Assembly (NCBI GenBank): GCA_965248135.1
Contig: CBDFIN010000012.1
Coordinates: forward strand, 2,232,001 to 2,296,000
Direction: 5' to 3'
DNA: 64,000 nucleotides
Source of the DNA: SZUA-100 sp965248135
Lineage (GTDB): Bacteria; Pseudomonadota; Alphaproteobacteria; Rhizobiales; Rhizobiaceae
The first letter of the stretch is position 1. Every line of letters starts with the position of its first letter. Shown in pieces: positions 1 to 7,839 of the stretch. The notes under the pieces are model-generated. The model ran no database searches. It was not told the origin of the DNA and saw only the letters and a list, made by a program, of their open reading frames with translations. A program made the position numbers and the translations under genes.

Positions 1-717
1 ACGCTCTCGGTGGCGATGTTAATCGCCCTGCAATCGGCCCTTGATGAGGCCGAAAAGAACAGCGATACCCGGGTGATTATTCTGGCGGCTGAAGGCAAAT
101 TGTTTTGTGCCGGCCATGATTTGAAGGAGATGACTGCACGGCGCGGCGATGAAGACAAAGGACGCGCCTTTTTCGCCGATATCATGAGCCGATGCGCCCG
201 GGTGATGCAAACCATTGTCAACCACCCGAAGCCGGTTATCGCTGAAGTTGACGGACTGGCCACCGGCGCAGGTTGCCAGTTGGTCGCCTCATGCGATTTG
301 GTAATCGCCAGCGATAAGGCGGCGTTTTGCACACCCGGTGTCCATATCGGTTTGTTTTGCTCAACCCCGATGGTGGCACTGTCGCGCACCATATTGCCTA
401 AACATGCAATGGAGATGTTGTTGACGGGAGAAGCCATAGATGCCTCGGTTGCGCGCGAGTATGGTCTCGTAAACCGCGTCGCACCAAGCGACTATCTTGA
501 GAAACTGACCCTTCAATACGCTCGCAACATTGCGGCAAAATCATCGCTGACGCTGAAAACTGGCAAGCAGGCATTCTACCGGCAGTTGGAAATGGGGTTG
601 TCGGAAGCCTATGAATACACCGCCAATGTGATGACTGAAAATATGCTGGCACGGGACGCGGAGGAGGGGCTGGGCGCGTTTATCGAACACCGCGACCCGG
701 TTTGGAGCGACGAATAG
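1..717 (+). CDS. enoyl-CoA hydratase/isomerase family protein (5' end outside window)
   Basis: Crotonase-fold enzyme, likely hydrating enoyl-CoA or isomerising a related CoA ester. The reading frame is open from base 1, so the N-terminus lies upstream; the first visible ATG (base 16) is internal. Crotonase signatures are visible: FCAGHDLKEM, which forms part of the oxyanion hole and CoA pocket, and GLATGAGCQLVASCDL, the second oxyanion-hole segment. The A-GHDLKEM and HPKPVIAEVDG segments resemble the mitochondrial ECHDC3-like subgroup, whose substrate is not settled. It ends in TAG and is followed by about 600 bases without a convincing gene. Family assignment is secure; the substrate is not. 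Confidence 0.85.
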   Translation, partial: TLSVAMLIALQSALDEAEKNSDTRVIILAAEGKLFCAGHDLKEMTARRGDEDKGRAFFADIMSRCARVMQTIVNHPKPVIAEVDGLATGAGCQLVASCDLVIASDKAAFCTPGVHIGLFCSTPMVALSRTILPKHAMEMLLTGEAIDASVAREYGLVNRVAPSDYLEKLTLQYARNIAAKSSLTLKTGKQAFYRQLEMGLSEAYEYTANVMTENMLARDAEEGLGAFIEHRDPVWSDE

Positions 718-1328
718 GTATTCGCCGATCATTATCGTCTAATCATGTCCCTTAAAACATGTTGTGATAGGGCAGGATGTTTTGCCTTATCCCGGGATCT
801 GCAGTCCCCGACTTCCAGCTGATATCTGCCAGCCCGCTACGTCGCCGAGCATAATATCTGCGGCCCGATGCCACGGCGATCGCTTGAAAGAAAGTTTATC
901 CGCATGGCGCCCGAATGGAGGGATTTTTTCAAAGAAAAATCTCGGGAATTCGAGTATCCTTCAGCTCACTTAAACAAATTGCTGCCGCCGCAACGCCCAT
1001 AGCCATTCTCCAAAATGAACCAATCGTTGCAGCAAATCAGCTCAAGGCATCATTGAAAACCTCAAGCAAAAGGAGTCAAAAATTCCGCCAGCGTGTATTA
1101 GGGCCTGTTGAGTATCAGGTTTTGGATGTGGCGCGAACATTGTTGCGAAAACCTAACGGTGATTACATCGCATCGGTTTCCACGCCCAGCCACGGCACAA
1201 AATACCGGCGCTCAAACTGAACCAGTGTGGTCGAATGTTGCTCTGGTATTCACCGCTCATTAACGCTAGCCGGCCATAGTGTTGGCATAAGTGTAAACGC
1301 GTAGATGGCCTCATGGGGCCGGTTGTTG
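718..1328. other. gene-poor interval between the crotonase gene and ftsB
   Basis: About 610 bases with no recognisable gene. Short open frames occur on the plus strand (for example around 915-1220), but they lack a clear ribosome site, show no known motif and have unconvincing composition. In many Hyphomicrobiales eno lies just before ftsB; no eno sequence was recognised here. The stretch may hold the promoter of ftsB and the pdh genes. Confidence 0.4.
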
Positions 1329-1637
1329 ATGATCACCAGACAAAAGAAGCGCACCAATCGCGCCCGGCTTATCGCTCCGGTGATGGCCTTGTTGGTATTT
1401 GGATATTTTGGTTCGCAGGCCTTTCAGGGCGATTATGGTATGCGTGCGCAAATCAGACTGGAAAAAAAGGCCGCGGTGTTGCAAAAAAGGCTCGTTCGGA
1501 TCAGGTCTGAACGACAAGTGCTGGAGAACAGGGTCGCCCTGTTGCGTGATGGCAGCATCGAAAAAGACATGCTTGACGAGCAGGTTCGCAGGCACCTGGG
1601 CTTTGTCCATGCAGATGATATTATCATTCGCTACTAA
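1329..1637 (+). CDS. ftsB: FtsB/DivIC-family septum formation initiator
   Basis: Small bitopic cell-division protein of the FtsQ-FtsB-FtsL complex. The chosen ATG gives about 102 residues: a basic cytoplasmic N-terminus (MITRQKKRTNRAR), one hydrophobic transmembrane segment (about residues 14-30), then a charged coiled coil (RLEKKAAVLQKRLVRIRSERQVLENRV) and a conserved-type tail (DMLDEQVRRHLGFVHADDIII). An in-frame ATG eight codons upstream exists, but the shorter form matches the usual family N-terminus. It sits directly upstream of pdhA, the normal place for this gene in Hyphomicrobiales. Family membership rests on architecture and context. Confidence 0.85.
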   Translation: MITRQKKRTNRARLIAPVMALLVFGYFGSQAFQGDYGMRAQIRLEKKAAVLQKRLVRIRSERQVLENRVALLRDGSIEKDMLDEQVRRHLGFVHADDIIIRY

Positions 1638-1663
1638 TTTCAATTTCACTTTGATATTGTGTT

Positions 1664-1683
1664 AACTTAATTCCAGTTAAGTT
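1664..1683. promoter_or_regulatory. inverted repeat upstream of pdhA
   Basis: AACTTAA and TTAAGTT form a perfect 7-base inverted repeat around a 6-base spacer, in an AT-rich region between ftsB and pdhA. It has no following T-run and little GC, so it is a poor terminator; an operator or chance palindrome is possible. No regulator can be named. Confidence 0.25.
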
Positions 1684-1797
1684 TATTTAACTCAATAAAT
1701 ACATATAATTACGCGCCAGGATATAGCTGCTTTTGGGATTGAAATTCGTTGTAAAATAGTTTTCAATGGGGTGTCGTAAATACTCCTGGAGAAGCTC

Positions 1798-2865
1798 ATG
1801 GCGCGCAAGCCAATTGCTAAGAAACCTGCAACAAGTCGAACCAAAAGACGTCCGGCGAAATCCACGGCAAAGTCCTCCGGGCACCCCACGCCACCACCAC
1901 CGATAGAATTCACCAAAAATCAGGAACTTTCCGCCTACCGGGAAATGTTGATGATCCGCCGGTTTGAAGAAAAGGCGGGACAGCTCTATGGCATGGGTTT
2001 GATTGGTGGATTTTGCCATCTCTATATCGGACAGGAAGCGGTGGTGACTGGTATGCAGGGTGCAATAACCGGTGACGACCAGGTGATTACCTCCTATCGC
2101 GACCATGGCCACATGCTGGCCTGCGGCATGGATCCGAAAGGTGTCATGGCCGAACTGACCGGCCGCCGCAACGGGTATTCTCGCGGCAAGGGCGGTTCGA
2201 TGCACATGTTTTCGCGGGAGAAAAACTTTTTTGGCGGCCACGGCATCGTCGGAGGGCAGGTATCGCTTGGAACCGGCCTGGCTTTCGCCAACAAATATCG
2301 TGGTGAAAACAACGTCTGTCTGACCTATTTCGGCGATGGCGCATCCAACCAGGGTCAGGTCTATGAAAGTTTCAACATGGCTGAATTATGGAAGCTGCCG
2401 GTGGTCTATATCATCGAGAACAACCGTTACGCCATGGGCACATCGGTTGTACGCTCCTCGGCGCTGACCGATTTTTCCAAGCGCGGCTCGTCGTTCAATC
2501 TTCCCGGCATCGAGGTTGACGGGATGGATGTGCGGGCGGTGCAGGCGGCTGGCGAAGTTGCGGTTAAATGGTGTCGCGACGGCAAGGGGCCGATTATTCT
2601 TGAAATGCAGACCTATCGTTATCGCGGCCATTCGATGTCCGATCCGGCAAAATACCGCTCCAAAGACGAAGTGCAAAAAATGCGGGCAGAGAGCGATCCG
2701 ATCGAACAGGTACGTCAGCGTCTGATCGCCAGCAGCCAGGCAACCGATGATGATTTGAAGGCCATCGACCGAAAGGTCCGTGCCATCGTCGCGGACGCTG
2801 CTGAATATGCGCAACGGGACCAGGAACCCGATCCCGCTGAACTTTACACCGATATTTATGCTTAG
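1798..2865 (+). CDS. pdhA: pyruvate dehydrogenase E1 component, alpha subunit
   Basis: Thiamine-diphosphate-dependent decarboxylation of pyruvate, as an alpha2beta2 E1 with PdhB. The thiamine-diphosphate/Mg motif is present as GDGASNQG followed by IIENN about 30 residues later. The region YRYRGHSMSDPAKYR matches the conserved phosphorylation-loop region of the family. The first 35 residues are Lys/Ala/Pro-rich and low in complexity, as in other alphaproteobacterial PdhA proteins. A ribosome site (GGAGAAG) precedes the ATG. The 355-residue length is normal. pdhB follows after 11 bases, so the genes are surely cotranscribed. Confidence 0.97.
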   Translation: MARKPIAKKPATSRTKRRPAKSTAKSSGHPTPPPPIEFTKNQELSAYREMLMIRRFEEKAGQLYGMGLIGGFCHLYIGQEAVVTGMQGAITGDDQVITSYRDHGHMLACGMDPKGVMAELTGRRNGYSRGKGGSMHMFSREKNFFGGHGIVGGQVSLGTGLAFANKYRGENNVCLTYFGDGASNQGQVYESFNMAELWKLPVVYIIENNRYAMGTSVVRSSALTDFSKRGSSFNLPGIEVDGMDVRAVQAAGEVAVKWCRDGKGPIILEMQTYRYRGHSMSDPAKYRSKDEVQKMRAESDPIEQVRQRLIASSQATDDDLKAIDRKVRAIVADAAEYAQRDQEPDPAELYTDIYA

Positions 2866-2876
2866 GAGCCAGCGCT

Positions 2877-4301
2877 ATGACCGTTGATATTCTCATGCCC
2901 GCGCTGTCACCAACGATGGAGGAGGGAAATCTCGCAAAATGGCTGAAAAAGGAGGGTGATCCTGTTGCTGCCGGTGATGTCATTGCCGAAATCGAAACCG
3001 ATAAGGCAACCATGGAGGTTGAATCGATTGACGATGGGGTGCTGGGCAAAATTATGGTGGCGGAAGGCAGCGAAGGGGTCAAGGTGAATGCCGTCATTGC
3101 GGTGCTGCTGCAGGATGGTGAGGACGCGGCAAATATTGCCGCCGCACCGGCTGAATCGATCGCAACCAATGCGGCAACGGCCAACGCAGCAACGGCCAAC
3201 ACAGCAACGCGCGAGGAAGTGCCGGCAACTGAAAATGCAGCCATGGCCAGCGCGCCGGTACTTGCCGTTCCGCGCCAGGAAACTACGGGCGATCCGGACA
3301 TTCCAGCCGGTACGAAAATGATCTCAACCACGGTCCGCGAAGCCCTGCGTGATGCCATGGCCGAGGAAATGCGCATCGATGACAGAGTTTTTGTCATGGG
3401 CGAAGAAGTGGCGGAATATCAGGGCGCTTACAAAATCACCCAGGGGCTGCTGGATGAATTCGGTGCACAAAGAGTGGTCGACACGCCGATCACCGAACAC
3501 GGGTTTGCCGGCCTTGGTGTTGGTGCTGCGATGGCCGGTCTGCACCCGATTGTCGAATTTATGACCTTCAATTTCGCCATGCAGGCGATGGACCAGATAG
3601 TCAACTCAGCCGCCAAGACCCGTTATATGTCGGGCGGACAGATGGGCGCACCGATTGTATTCCGTGGTCCCAATGGTGCCGCCAGCCGGGTGGCGGCCCA
3701 GCATTCCCAGTGCTTTGCGGCCTGGTATGGCCACATTCCGGGCCTCAAGGTCGTGGCACCCTATGGTGCAGCTGACGCCAAGGGCCTGTTGAAGGCGGCA
3801 ATTCGCGACCCTAATCCGGTAATATTTCTGGAAAATGAAATTCTTTATGGTCAAAGTTTCGATGTGCCGGAGATGGATGATTTTGTCCTGCCCATCGGTA
3901 AGGCCCGGGTGCACCGCAAAGGGGCCGATGTAACGCTCGTTAGTTTTGCCATTGGTCTGCGCTATGCTGACGAGGCTGCGTTGGCACTTTCTGAAATCGG
4001 TATTGAGGCCGAAATTATCGATCTGCGCACCATTCGTCCATTGGACATCGAGACCGTGGTCAATTCCGTCAAAAAGACCAATCGTTGTATCACCATCGAG
4101 GAGGGGTTTCCTCAGTCCGGCGTTGGTGCCGAAATTGCCGTGCAAATTATGGAAAATGCATTTGACTGGCTTGATGCGCCGGTGTTGCGGGTGACCGGCC
4201 AGGATGTGCCGATGCCCTATGCTGCGAACCTCGAAAAGCTGGCCTTGCCGAGTGTTGGGGAAGTTGTTGAAGCGGTCAAAGCGGTGACCTATCGGGATTA
4301 G
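2877..4301 (+). CDS. pdhB: pyruvate dehydrogenase E1 component, beta subunit with N-terminal lipoyl domain
   Basis: Beta subunit of E1. Residues 1-80 form a lipoyl domain with the lipoylated lysine at about K43 (ETDKATMEVES), followed by an Ala/Thr-rich linker and the transketolase-type beta domain from about residue 143. An N-terminal lipoyl domain on E1-beta is typical of alphaproteobacteria. The lipoyl domain is almost the same as that of PdhC downstream, suggesting duplication or gene conversion. The linker DNA (about 3174-3210) holds an imperfect 15-base tandem repeat coding for alternating Ala/Thr/Asn. The next gene starts 3 bases after the stop. Confidence 0.97.
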   Translation: MTVDILMPALSPTMEEGNLAKWLKKEGDPVAAGDVIAEIETDKATMEVESIDDGVLGKIMVAEGSEGVKVNAVIAVLLQDGEDAANIAAAPAESIATNAATANAATANTATREEVPATENAAMASAPVLAVPRQETTGDPDIPAGTKMISTTVREALRDAMAEEMRIDDRVFVMGEEVAEYQGAYKITQGLLDEFGAQRVVDTPITEHGFAGLGVGAAMAGLHPIVEFMTFNFAMQAMDQIVNSAAKTRYMSGGQMGAPIVFRGPNGAASRVAAQHSQCFAAWYGHIPGLKVVAPYGAADAKGLLKAAIRDPNPVIFLENEILYGQSFDVPEMDDFVLPIGKARVHRKGADVTLVSFAIGLRYADEAALALSEIGIEAEIIDLRTIRPLDIETVVNSVKKTNRCITIEEGFPQSGVGAEIAVQIMENAFDWLDAPVLRVTGQDVPMPYAANLEKLALPSVGEVVEAVKAVTYRD

Positions 4302-4304
4302 GAA

Positions 4305-4580
4305 ATGTTGAAACTCGATATCGATAGCGCCCGATATGACCGCATGCGTCAATCGGTGGTGATTGGAGCGGGCAGGGGCCGCGTCATCATCTCTCTTGAG
4401 GCGCTTGAGGAATTTTATCGTAAACCGCTGGAGCCGGACGAGGCGGTCGATGGCGCCATCGGTGCGGGCATGGTTATTCGCCTTGCGGCCAATGCAACAC
4501 CGGCCGATGACGGTATGATCAATATTACATCCAGCATCCTCAACGGGCGCAATTGGGAGAGCGAAGAATATGTCGATTGA
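4305..4580 (+). CDS. DUF5076 domain protein in the pdh operon
   Basis: A 91-residue protein of unknown function. It begins 3 bases after pdhB and overlaps the start of pdhC by 11 bases, so it is translationally coupled to the E2 gene. The sequence looks like a small soluble alpha/beta protein with no membrane segment, signal peptide or metal motif; notable stretches are GAGRGRVIISLEALEEF and a C-terminal NGRNWESEEY. Members of this family are found between pdhB and pdhC in related bacteria. The position suggests a role in PDH assembly or control, but that is inference only. Confidence 0.8.
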   Translation: MLKLDIDSARYDRMRQSVVIGAGRGRVIISLEALEEFYRKPLEPDEAVDGAIGAGMVIRLAANATPADDGMINITSSILNGRNWESEEYVD

Positions 4581-6033
4581 TATCACCATGCCCGCATTGT
4601 CGCCCACCATGGAGGAGGGCAATCTGGCCAAATGGCTGGTCAAGGAGGGCGACCAGGTTGCCCCCGGCGACGTGATCGCCGAAATCGAGACCGACAAGGC
4701 GACGATGGAGGTGGAAGCGGTCGAAGAGGGCACGGTTGCCAAGATTTTGGTCGCCGAAGGCAGCGAAGGCGTTAAGGTCAACGCGGTGATTGCCGTATTG
4801 GCTGAAGAGGGTGAGGATGTTGGCAAGGCGGCCGCTGGCCAATCTTCACCGCCGAAGGGTGCCCCTGATCCGGCACCTGGCGATCAGGCAAATGGTTCGA
4901 ATACCGAGACAATTGCGCAAAGCCCGGCAACAGATCAAGCCAATCAAAGCGATGCAAATGCCACGCCGTTGGCGCACCGGGTTGCCGGTCAGCAAGGGGT
5001 TGCGCTTGAAGCGGTTTCGGGCACGGGCGCAAAGGGTAAAATTGTCATGTCCGATGTTGTTGCAGCTTCTGCCGGCGCAACGCCAGAATTGGCCGGTGGG
5101 GACCGTATCTTTGCCTCACCGCTGGCGCGCAAAAGTGCCCAGGAGGCCGGGCTTGAGTTGACCCTGATTACCGGCAGCGGACCCGCAGGCCGGATTGTCC
5201 GGAAAGATGTTGATGCAGCACTTGCAGCCGGTGCCGCCAGGTCAGCGCCCCCGGTCGCGCAACCGACCCCGGTTTCACCAGCGGCGTTTGCCATGCCGGA
5301 CGATGCGGTGCTCAAACTCTATCAGGAGGACACCTACACGGTAAAACAGCATGACGCGATGCGGCGCATCATTGCTCAACGACTGACCGAAAGCAGCCAA
5401 AGCATTCCGGTCTATATGCTGACCGTCGACTGCGGCCTCGACACGCTGCTTGGCCTGCGCGCCGCCATGAACGCTGCCGCACCTGTGGATGAAAATGGCA
5501 AACCGACTTACAAAATTTCGGTCAATGATTTTATCGTCAAGGCAATGGCGCTGGCGCTACAGCGGGTGCCGATGGCCAATGCATCGTGGACCAGCCAGGC
5601 ACGCATCATTCACAACCATTCGGATGTTGGCGTCGCCGTGGCGATTCCCGATGGATTGCTCACGCCGATTGTGCGCAAGGCTGAGCAAAAGTCGCTGTCG
5701 ACTATTTCGGCGGAAGTAAAAGATATGGCCGGCAGGGCACGCAACAAAAAGCTACTTCCCCACGAATATCAGGGCGGTTCAACCGCAGTTTCCAATCTAG
5801 GCATGTTCGGCGTCAAGGAGTTTACCTCGATAATCAATCCGCCCCATGCCTCGATTGTTTCCATCGGTGCGGGTGAAAAACGGCCAATCGTCAAGGATGG
5901 CGAACTGGCCATTGCAACACAAATGAGCGCCACATTCGCCTTCGATCACCGGGTGATAGATGGTGCGCTGGGCGCTGAACTTGCCGCATCATTTAAGGGA
6001 TTTATCGAACAACCGGCCGGGATGCTGGTCTAG
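4570..6033 (+). CDS. pdhC: pyruvate dehydrogenase E2, dihydrolipoamide acetyltransferase (two E3-binding domains)
   Basis: Core of the PDH complex; transfers acetyl groups from lipoyl-lysine to CoA. Domains: lipoyl domain (1-80, K43), linker, then two segments that both look like peripheral subunit-binding domains, about residues 131-166 (ATPLAHRV...GTGAKGKIVMSDV) and 181-217 (ASPLARKS...GSGPAGRIVRKDV), then the catalytic acetyltransferase domain ending with the DHRVIDGALGAE active-site motif. One such domain is usual in bacterial E2, so 487 residues with two is longer than normal. The TAG stop lies in the CTAG at the edge of the downstream twin-hairpin repeat; the protein end (GMLV) looks native, so the repeat has not truncated it. 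Confidence 0.96.
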   Translation: MSIDITMPALSPTMEEGNLAKWLVKEGDQVAPGDVIAEIETDKATMEVEAVEEGTVAKILVAEGSEGVKVNAVIAVLAEEGEDVGKAAAGQSSPPKGAPDPAPGDQANGSNTETIAQSPATDQANQSDANATPLAHRVAGQQGVALEAVSGTGAKGKIVMSDVVAASAGATPELAGGDRIFASPLARKSAQEAGLELTLITGSGPAGRIVRKDVDAALAAGAARSAPPVAQPTPVSPAAFAMPDDAVLKLYQEDTYTVKQHDAMRRIIAQRLTESSQSIPVYMLTVDCGLDTLLGLRAAMNAAAPVDENGKPTYKISVNDFIVKAMALALQRVPMANASWTSQARIIHNHSDVGVAVAIPDGLLTPIVRKAEQKSLSTISAEVKDMAGRARNKKLLPHEYQGGSTAVSNLGMFGVKEFTSIINPPHASIVSIGAGEKRPIVKDGELAIATQMSATFAFDHRVIDGALGAELAASFKGFIEQPAGMLV

Positions 6034-6198
6034 TGGTTCTGTACCAACATTTGCATCCCGTTGCAGCACCCATATTTGCAAATGTTGGAAACAAAAGAAC
6101 CACTAGCAAGATATTGAATCTAGTGGAATTTTTGAATTTGACATTTGAAAATGAATGAAGCTGCAAGTAGGTACCAAATGTCAAATTCATTCCACTAG
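6030..6198 (+). repeat. CTAG-bounded twin-hairpin repeat, copy A
   Basis: Two palindromic units joined by a 13-base linker. Unit 1 (6030-6105) has CTAGTGGTTCT paired with AGAACCACTAG, then CCAACATTTGCA paired with TGCAAATGTTGG. Unit 2 (6121-6198, with its bounding C at 6120) pairs CTAGTGGAAT with ATTCCACTAG and GAATTTGACATTTG with its complement. Each unit is bounded by CTAG. The first CTAG contains the pdhC stop codon. The same structure recurs at 51821-51989 (opposite strand) and in tandem at 56153-56435. No protein is encoded. It may be a miniature element of the IS630/Tc1-mariner kind, which is known to use TA within CTAG. Confidence 0.9.
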
Positions 6199-6297
6199 CG
6201 GGCGGGCTGGGCTATCGAATGCAGCAATGCGAATAGTAACAATTATGCTCGAAAAGCATCTGTCAGAAGCCTTATCGCCATAACGGGAAGCTAAAAA

Positions 6298-7737
6298 ATG
6301 TCTGAACCCTATGATATCATTATAATGGGCGGTGGTCCGGGCGGCTATGTTGCCGCTATTCGCGCCGCCCAATTGGGGCTGAAAACCGGTGTCGTCGAAC
6401 GCGAGCATCTTGGTGGCATATGCCTCAACTGGGGCTGTATCCCGACCAAAGCCCTGTTGCGTTCGGCGGAAGTTTTTTCTCACATGAACCACGCCAGCAG
6501 TTTTGGATTGTCGGTCCAGGGCGCTGATTTTGACATCGAAAAGGTAGTGGCCCGCTCGCGTGGTGTTTCAGGCCAACTGGCGACCGGCGTTGGTTTTCTG
6601 TTGAAAAAGAACAAGGTTGATGTGATCTGGGGCGAGGCCCGCATTACCGGGCCAGGCCAGGTGACGGTCAGTTCTACTTCAAAAGAAATTGAACAACCGC
6701 AGAATAAGCCGCCAAGAACCTCTCTGGGTGAGGGTACCTATGATGCGAAAAACATAATCATCGCAACCGGTGCTCGCCCACGGGTGCTGCCGGGCATCGA
6801 ACCGGACGGAGAGCATATCTGGTCCTATTTTGAGGCAATGAAACCCAAAACCATGCCGAAATCACTGATTGTCATGGGGTCTGGCGCCATCGGCATTGAA
6901 TTTGCTTCTTTCTATCGCACCATGGGCGCTGAGGTGACGGTGGTGGAACTGTTGCCGCAAATCATGCCGGTGGAAGACGAGGAAATTTCCAAACTGGCGC
7001 AAAAGGAACTGGAAAAGCAGGGCATCAAGTTTCTGCTTGGAGCAAAGGTAAATAAGGTCGACAAGGGCGCAGGGCAAATTAGCGCCGAGGTTGAAATGGC
7101 CGATGGTTCAAGCCGGCAACTCACCGCCGAAAAGCTGATTTCGGCAATCGGTGTCGCCGGTAATACCGAGAATCTAGGTCTTGAGGAATTGGCCGTTACA
7201 ATCGATCGCGGCATTATTTCAATCGACGACTTTGGCCGCACCAATGTGGCTGGCATTCACGCCATCGGCGATGTGGCGGGTGCGCCGATGCTGGCCCACA
7301 AGGCCGAGCATGAGGGGGTGATCTGTGTTGAAAAAATAGCCGGTCTAAATCCGCACCCGATGGACAAGAAAAAAATACCCGGTTGCACCTATTGCAATCC
7401 GCAAGTAGCGAGCGTCGGTATGACGGAAAAAGCCGCCACGGACGCCGGTCACCAGGTCAAAATCGGCCGCTTTCCCTTTGTCGGCAATGGCAAGGCGATT
7501 GCGCTGGGTGAACCTAATGGCATGGTCAAAACCGTATTCGATGCTAAAACTGGTCAGCTTTTGGGCGCGCATATGGTTGGAGCCGAGGTGACCGAGTTAA
7601 TCCAGGGCTATGTCGTCGCCATGAATTTGGAAACGACCGAGGAAGAATTGATGCACACGGTCTTCCCCCATCCGACCTTGTCTGAAATGATGCACGAAAG
7701 TGTGCTCGATGCCTATGGGCGGGTAATTCACAAATAG
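6298..7737 (+). CDS. lpd: dihydrolipoamide dehydrogenase (E3)
   Basis: FAD- and NAD-dependent reoxidation of dihydrolipoamide in the PDH complex and possibly other 2-oxoacid complexes. The FAD Rossmann motif GGGPGGY is near the start, the redox disulfide is in GGICLNWGCIPTK (about residues 40-50), a second dinucleotide motif GSGAIGIEFASF is near residue 199, and the C-terminal catalytic histidine is in FPHPTLSEMMHE. At 479 residues it is of usual length. It follows pdhC after about 260 bases, most of that gap being taken by the twin-hairpin repeat, which separates it from the tight pdh operon. Confidence 0.96.
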   Translation: MSEPYDIIIMGGGPGGYVAAIRAAQLGLKTGVVEREHLGGICLNWGCIPTKALLRSAEVFSHMNHASSFGLSVQGADFDIEKVVARSRGVSGQLATGVGFLLKKNKVDVIWGEARITGPGQVTVSSTSKEIEQPQNKPPRTSLGEGTYDAKNIIIATGARPRVLPGIEPDGEHIWSYFEAMKPKTMPKSLIVMGSGAIGIEFASFYRTMGAEVTVVELLPQIMPVEDEEISKLAQKELEKQGIKFLLGAKVNKVDKGAGQISAEVEMADGSSRQLTAEKLISAIGVAGNTENLGLEELAVTIDRGIISIDDFGRTNVAGIHAIGDVAGAPMLAHKAEHEGVICVEKIAGLNPHPMDKKKIPGCTYCNPQVASVGMTEKAATDAGHQVKIGRFPFVGNGKAIALGEPNGMVKTVFDAKTGQLLGAHMVGAEVTELIQGYVVAMNLETTEEELMHTVFPHPTLSEMMHESVLDAYGRVIHK

Positions 7738-7839
7738 GGCGAGGGTGATGCATGTGATTGATCGTCTTCGTATACTCCATCCACCCGGAAACCGGCCTCC
7801 ACTTGTCGGTTACATCGAGGCAAATCGAGAAATATTCCC

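Noticed and set aside
915..1220. 101-codon plus-strand frame before ftsB
   Set aside because: No clear ribosome site, no recognised family, odd composition; not supported as a gene.
1664..1683. Inverted repeat after ftsB as a terminator
   Set aside because: The stem is AT-only apart from two bases and no T-run follows; kept only as a weak regulatory candidate.
3174..3210. Imperfect 15-base tandem repeat in pdhB
   Set aside because: It codes for the Ala/Thr-rich linker after the lipoyl domain; ordinary for such linkers and not a mobile repeat.
3606..4826. Long minus-strand open frame of about 400 codons
   Set aside because: It lies opposite pdhB, the DUF5076 gene and pdhC, which are certain; the frame has no recognisable motif.
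6002..6190. Open frame inside the repeat (minus strand) with near-identical protein in the other copies
   Set aside because: The similarity follows from DNA identity of the repeat. In copy C1 a one-base deletion shifts the frame, so the frame is not kept by selection.
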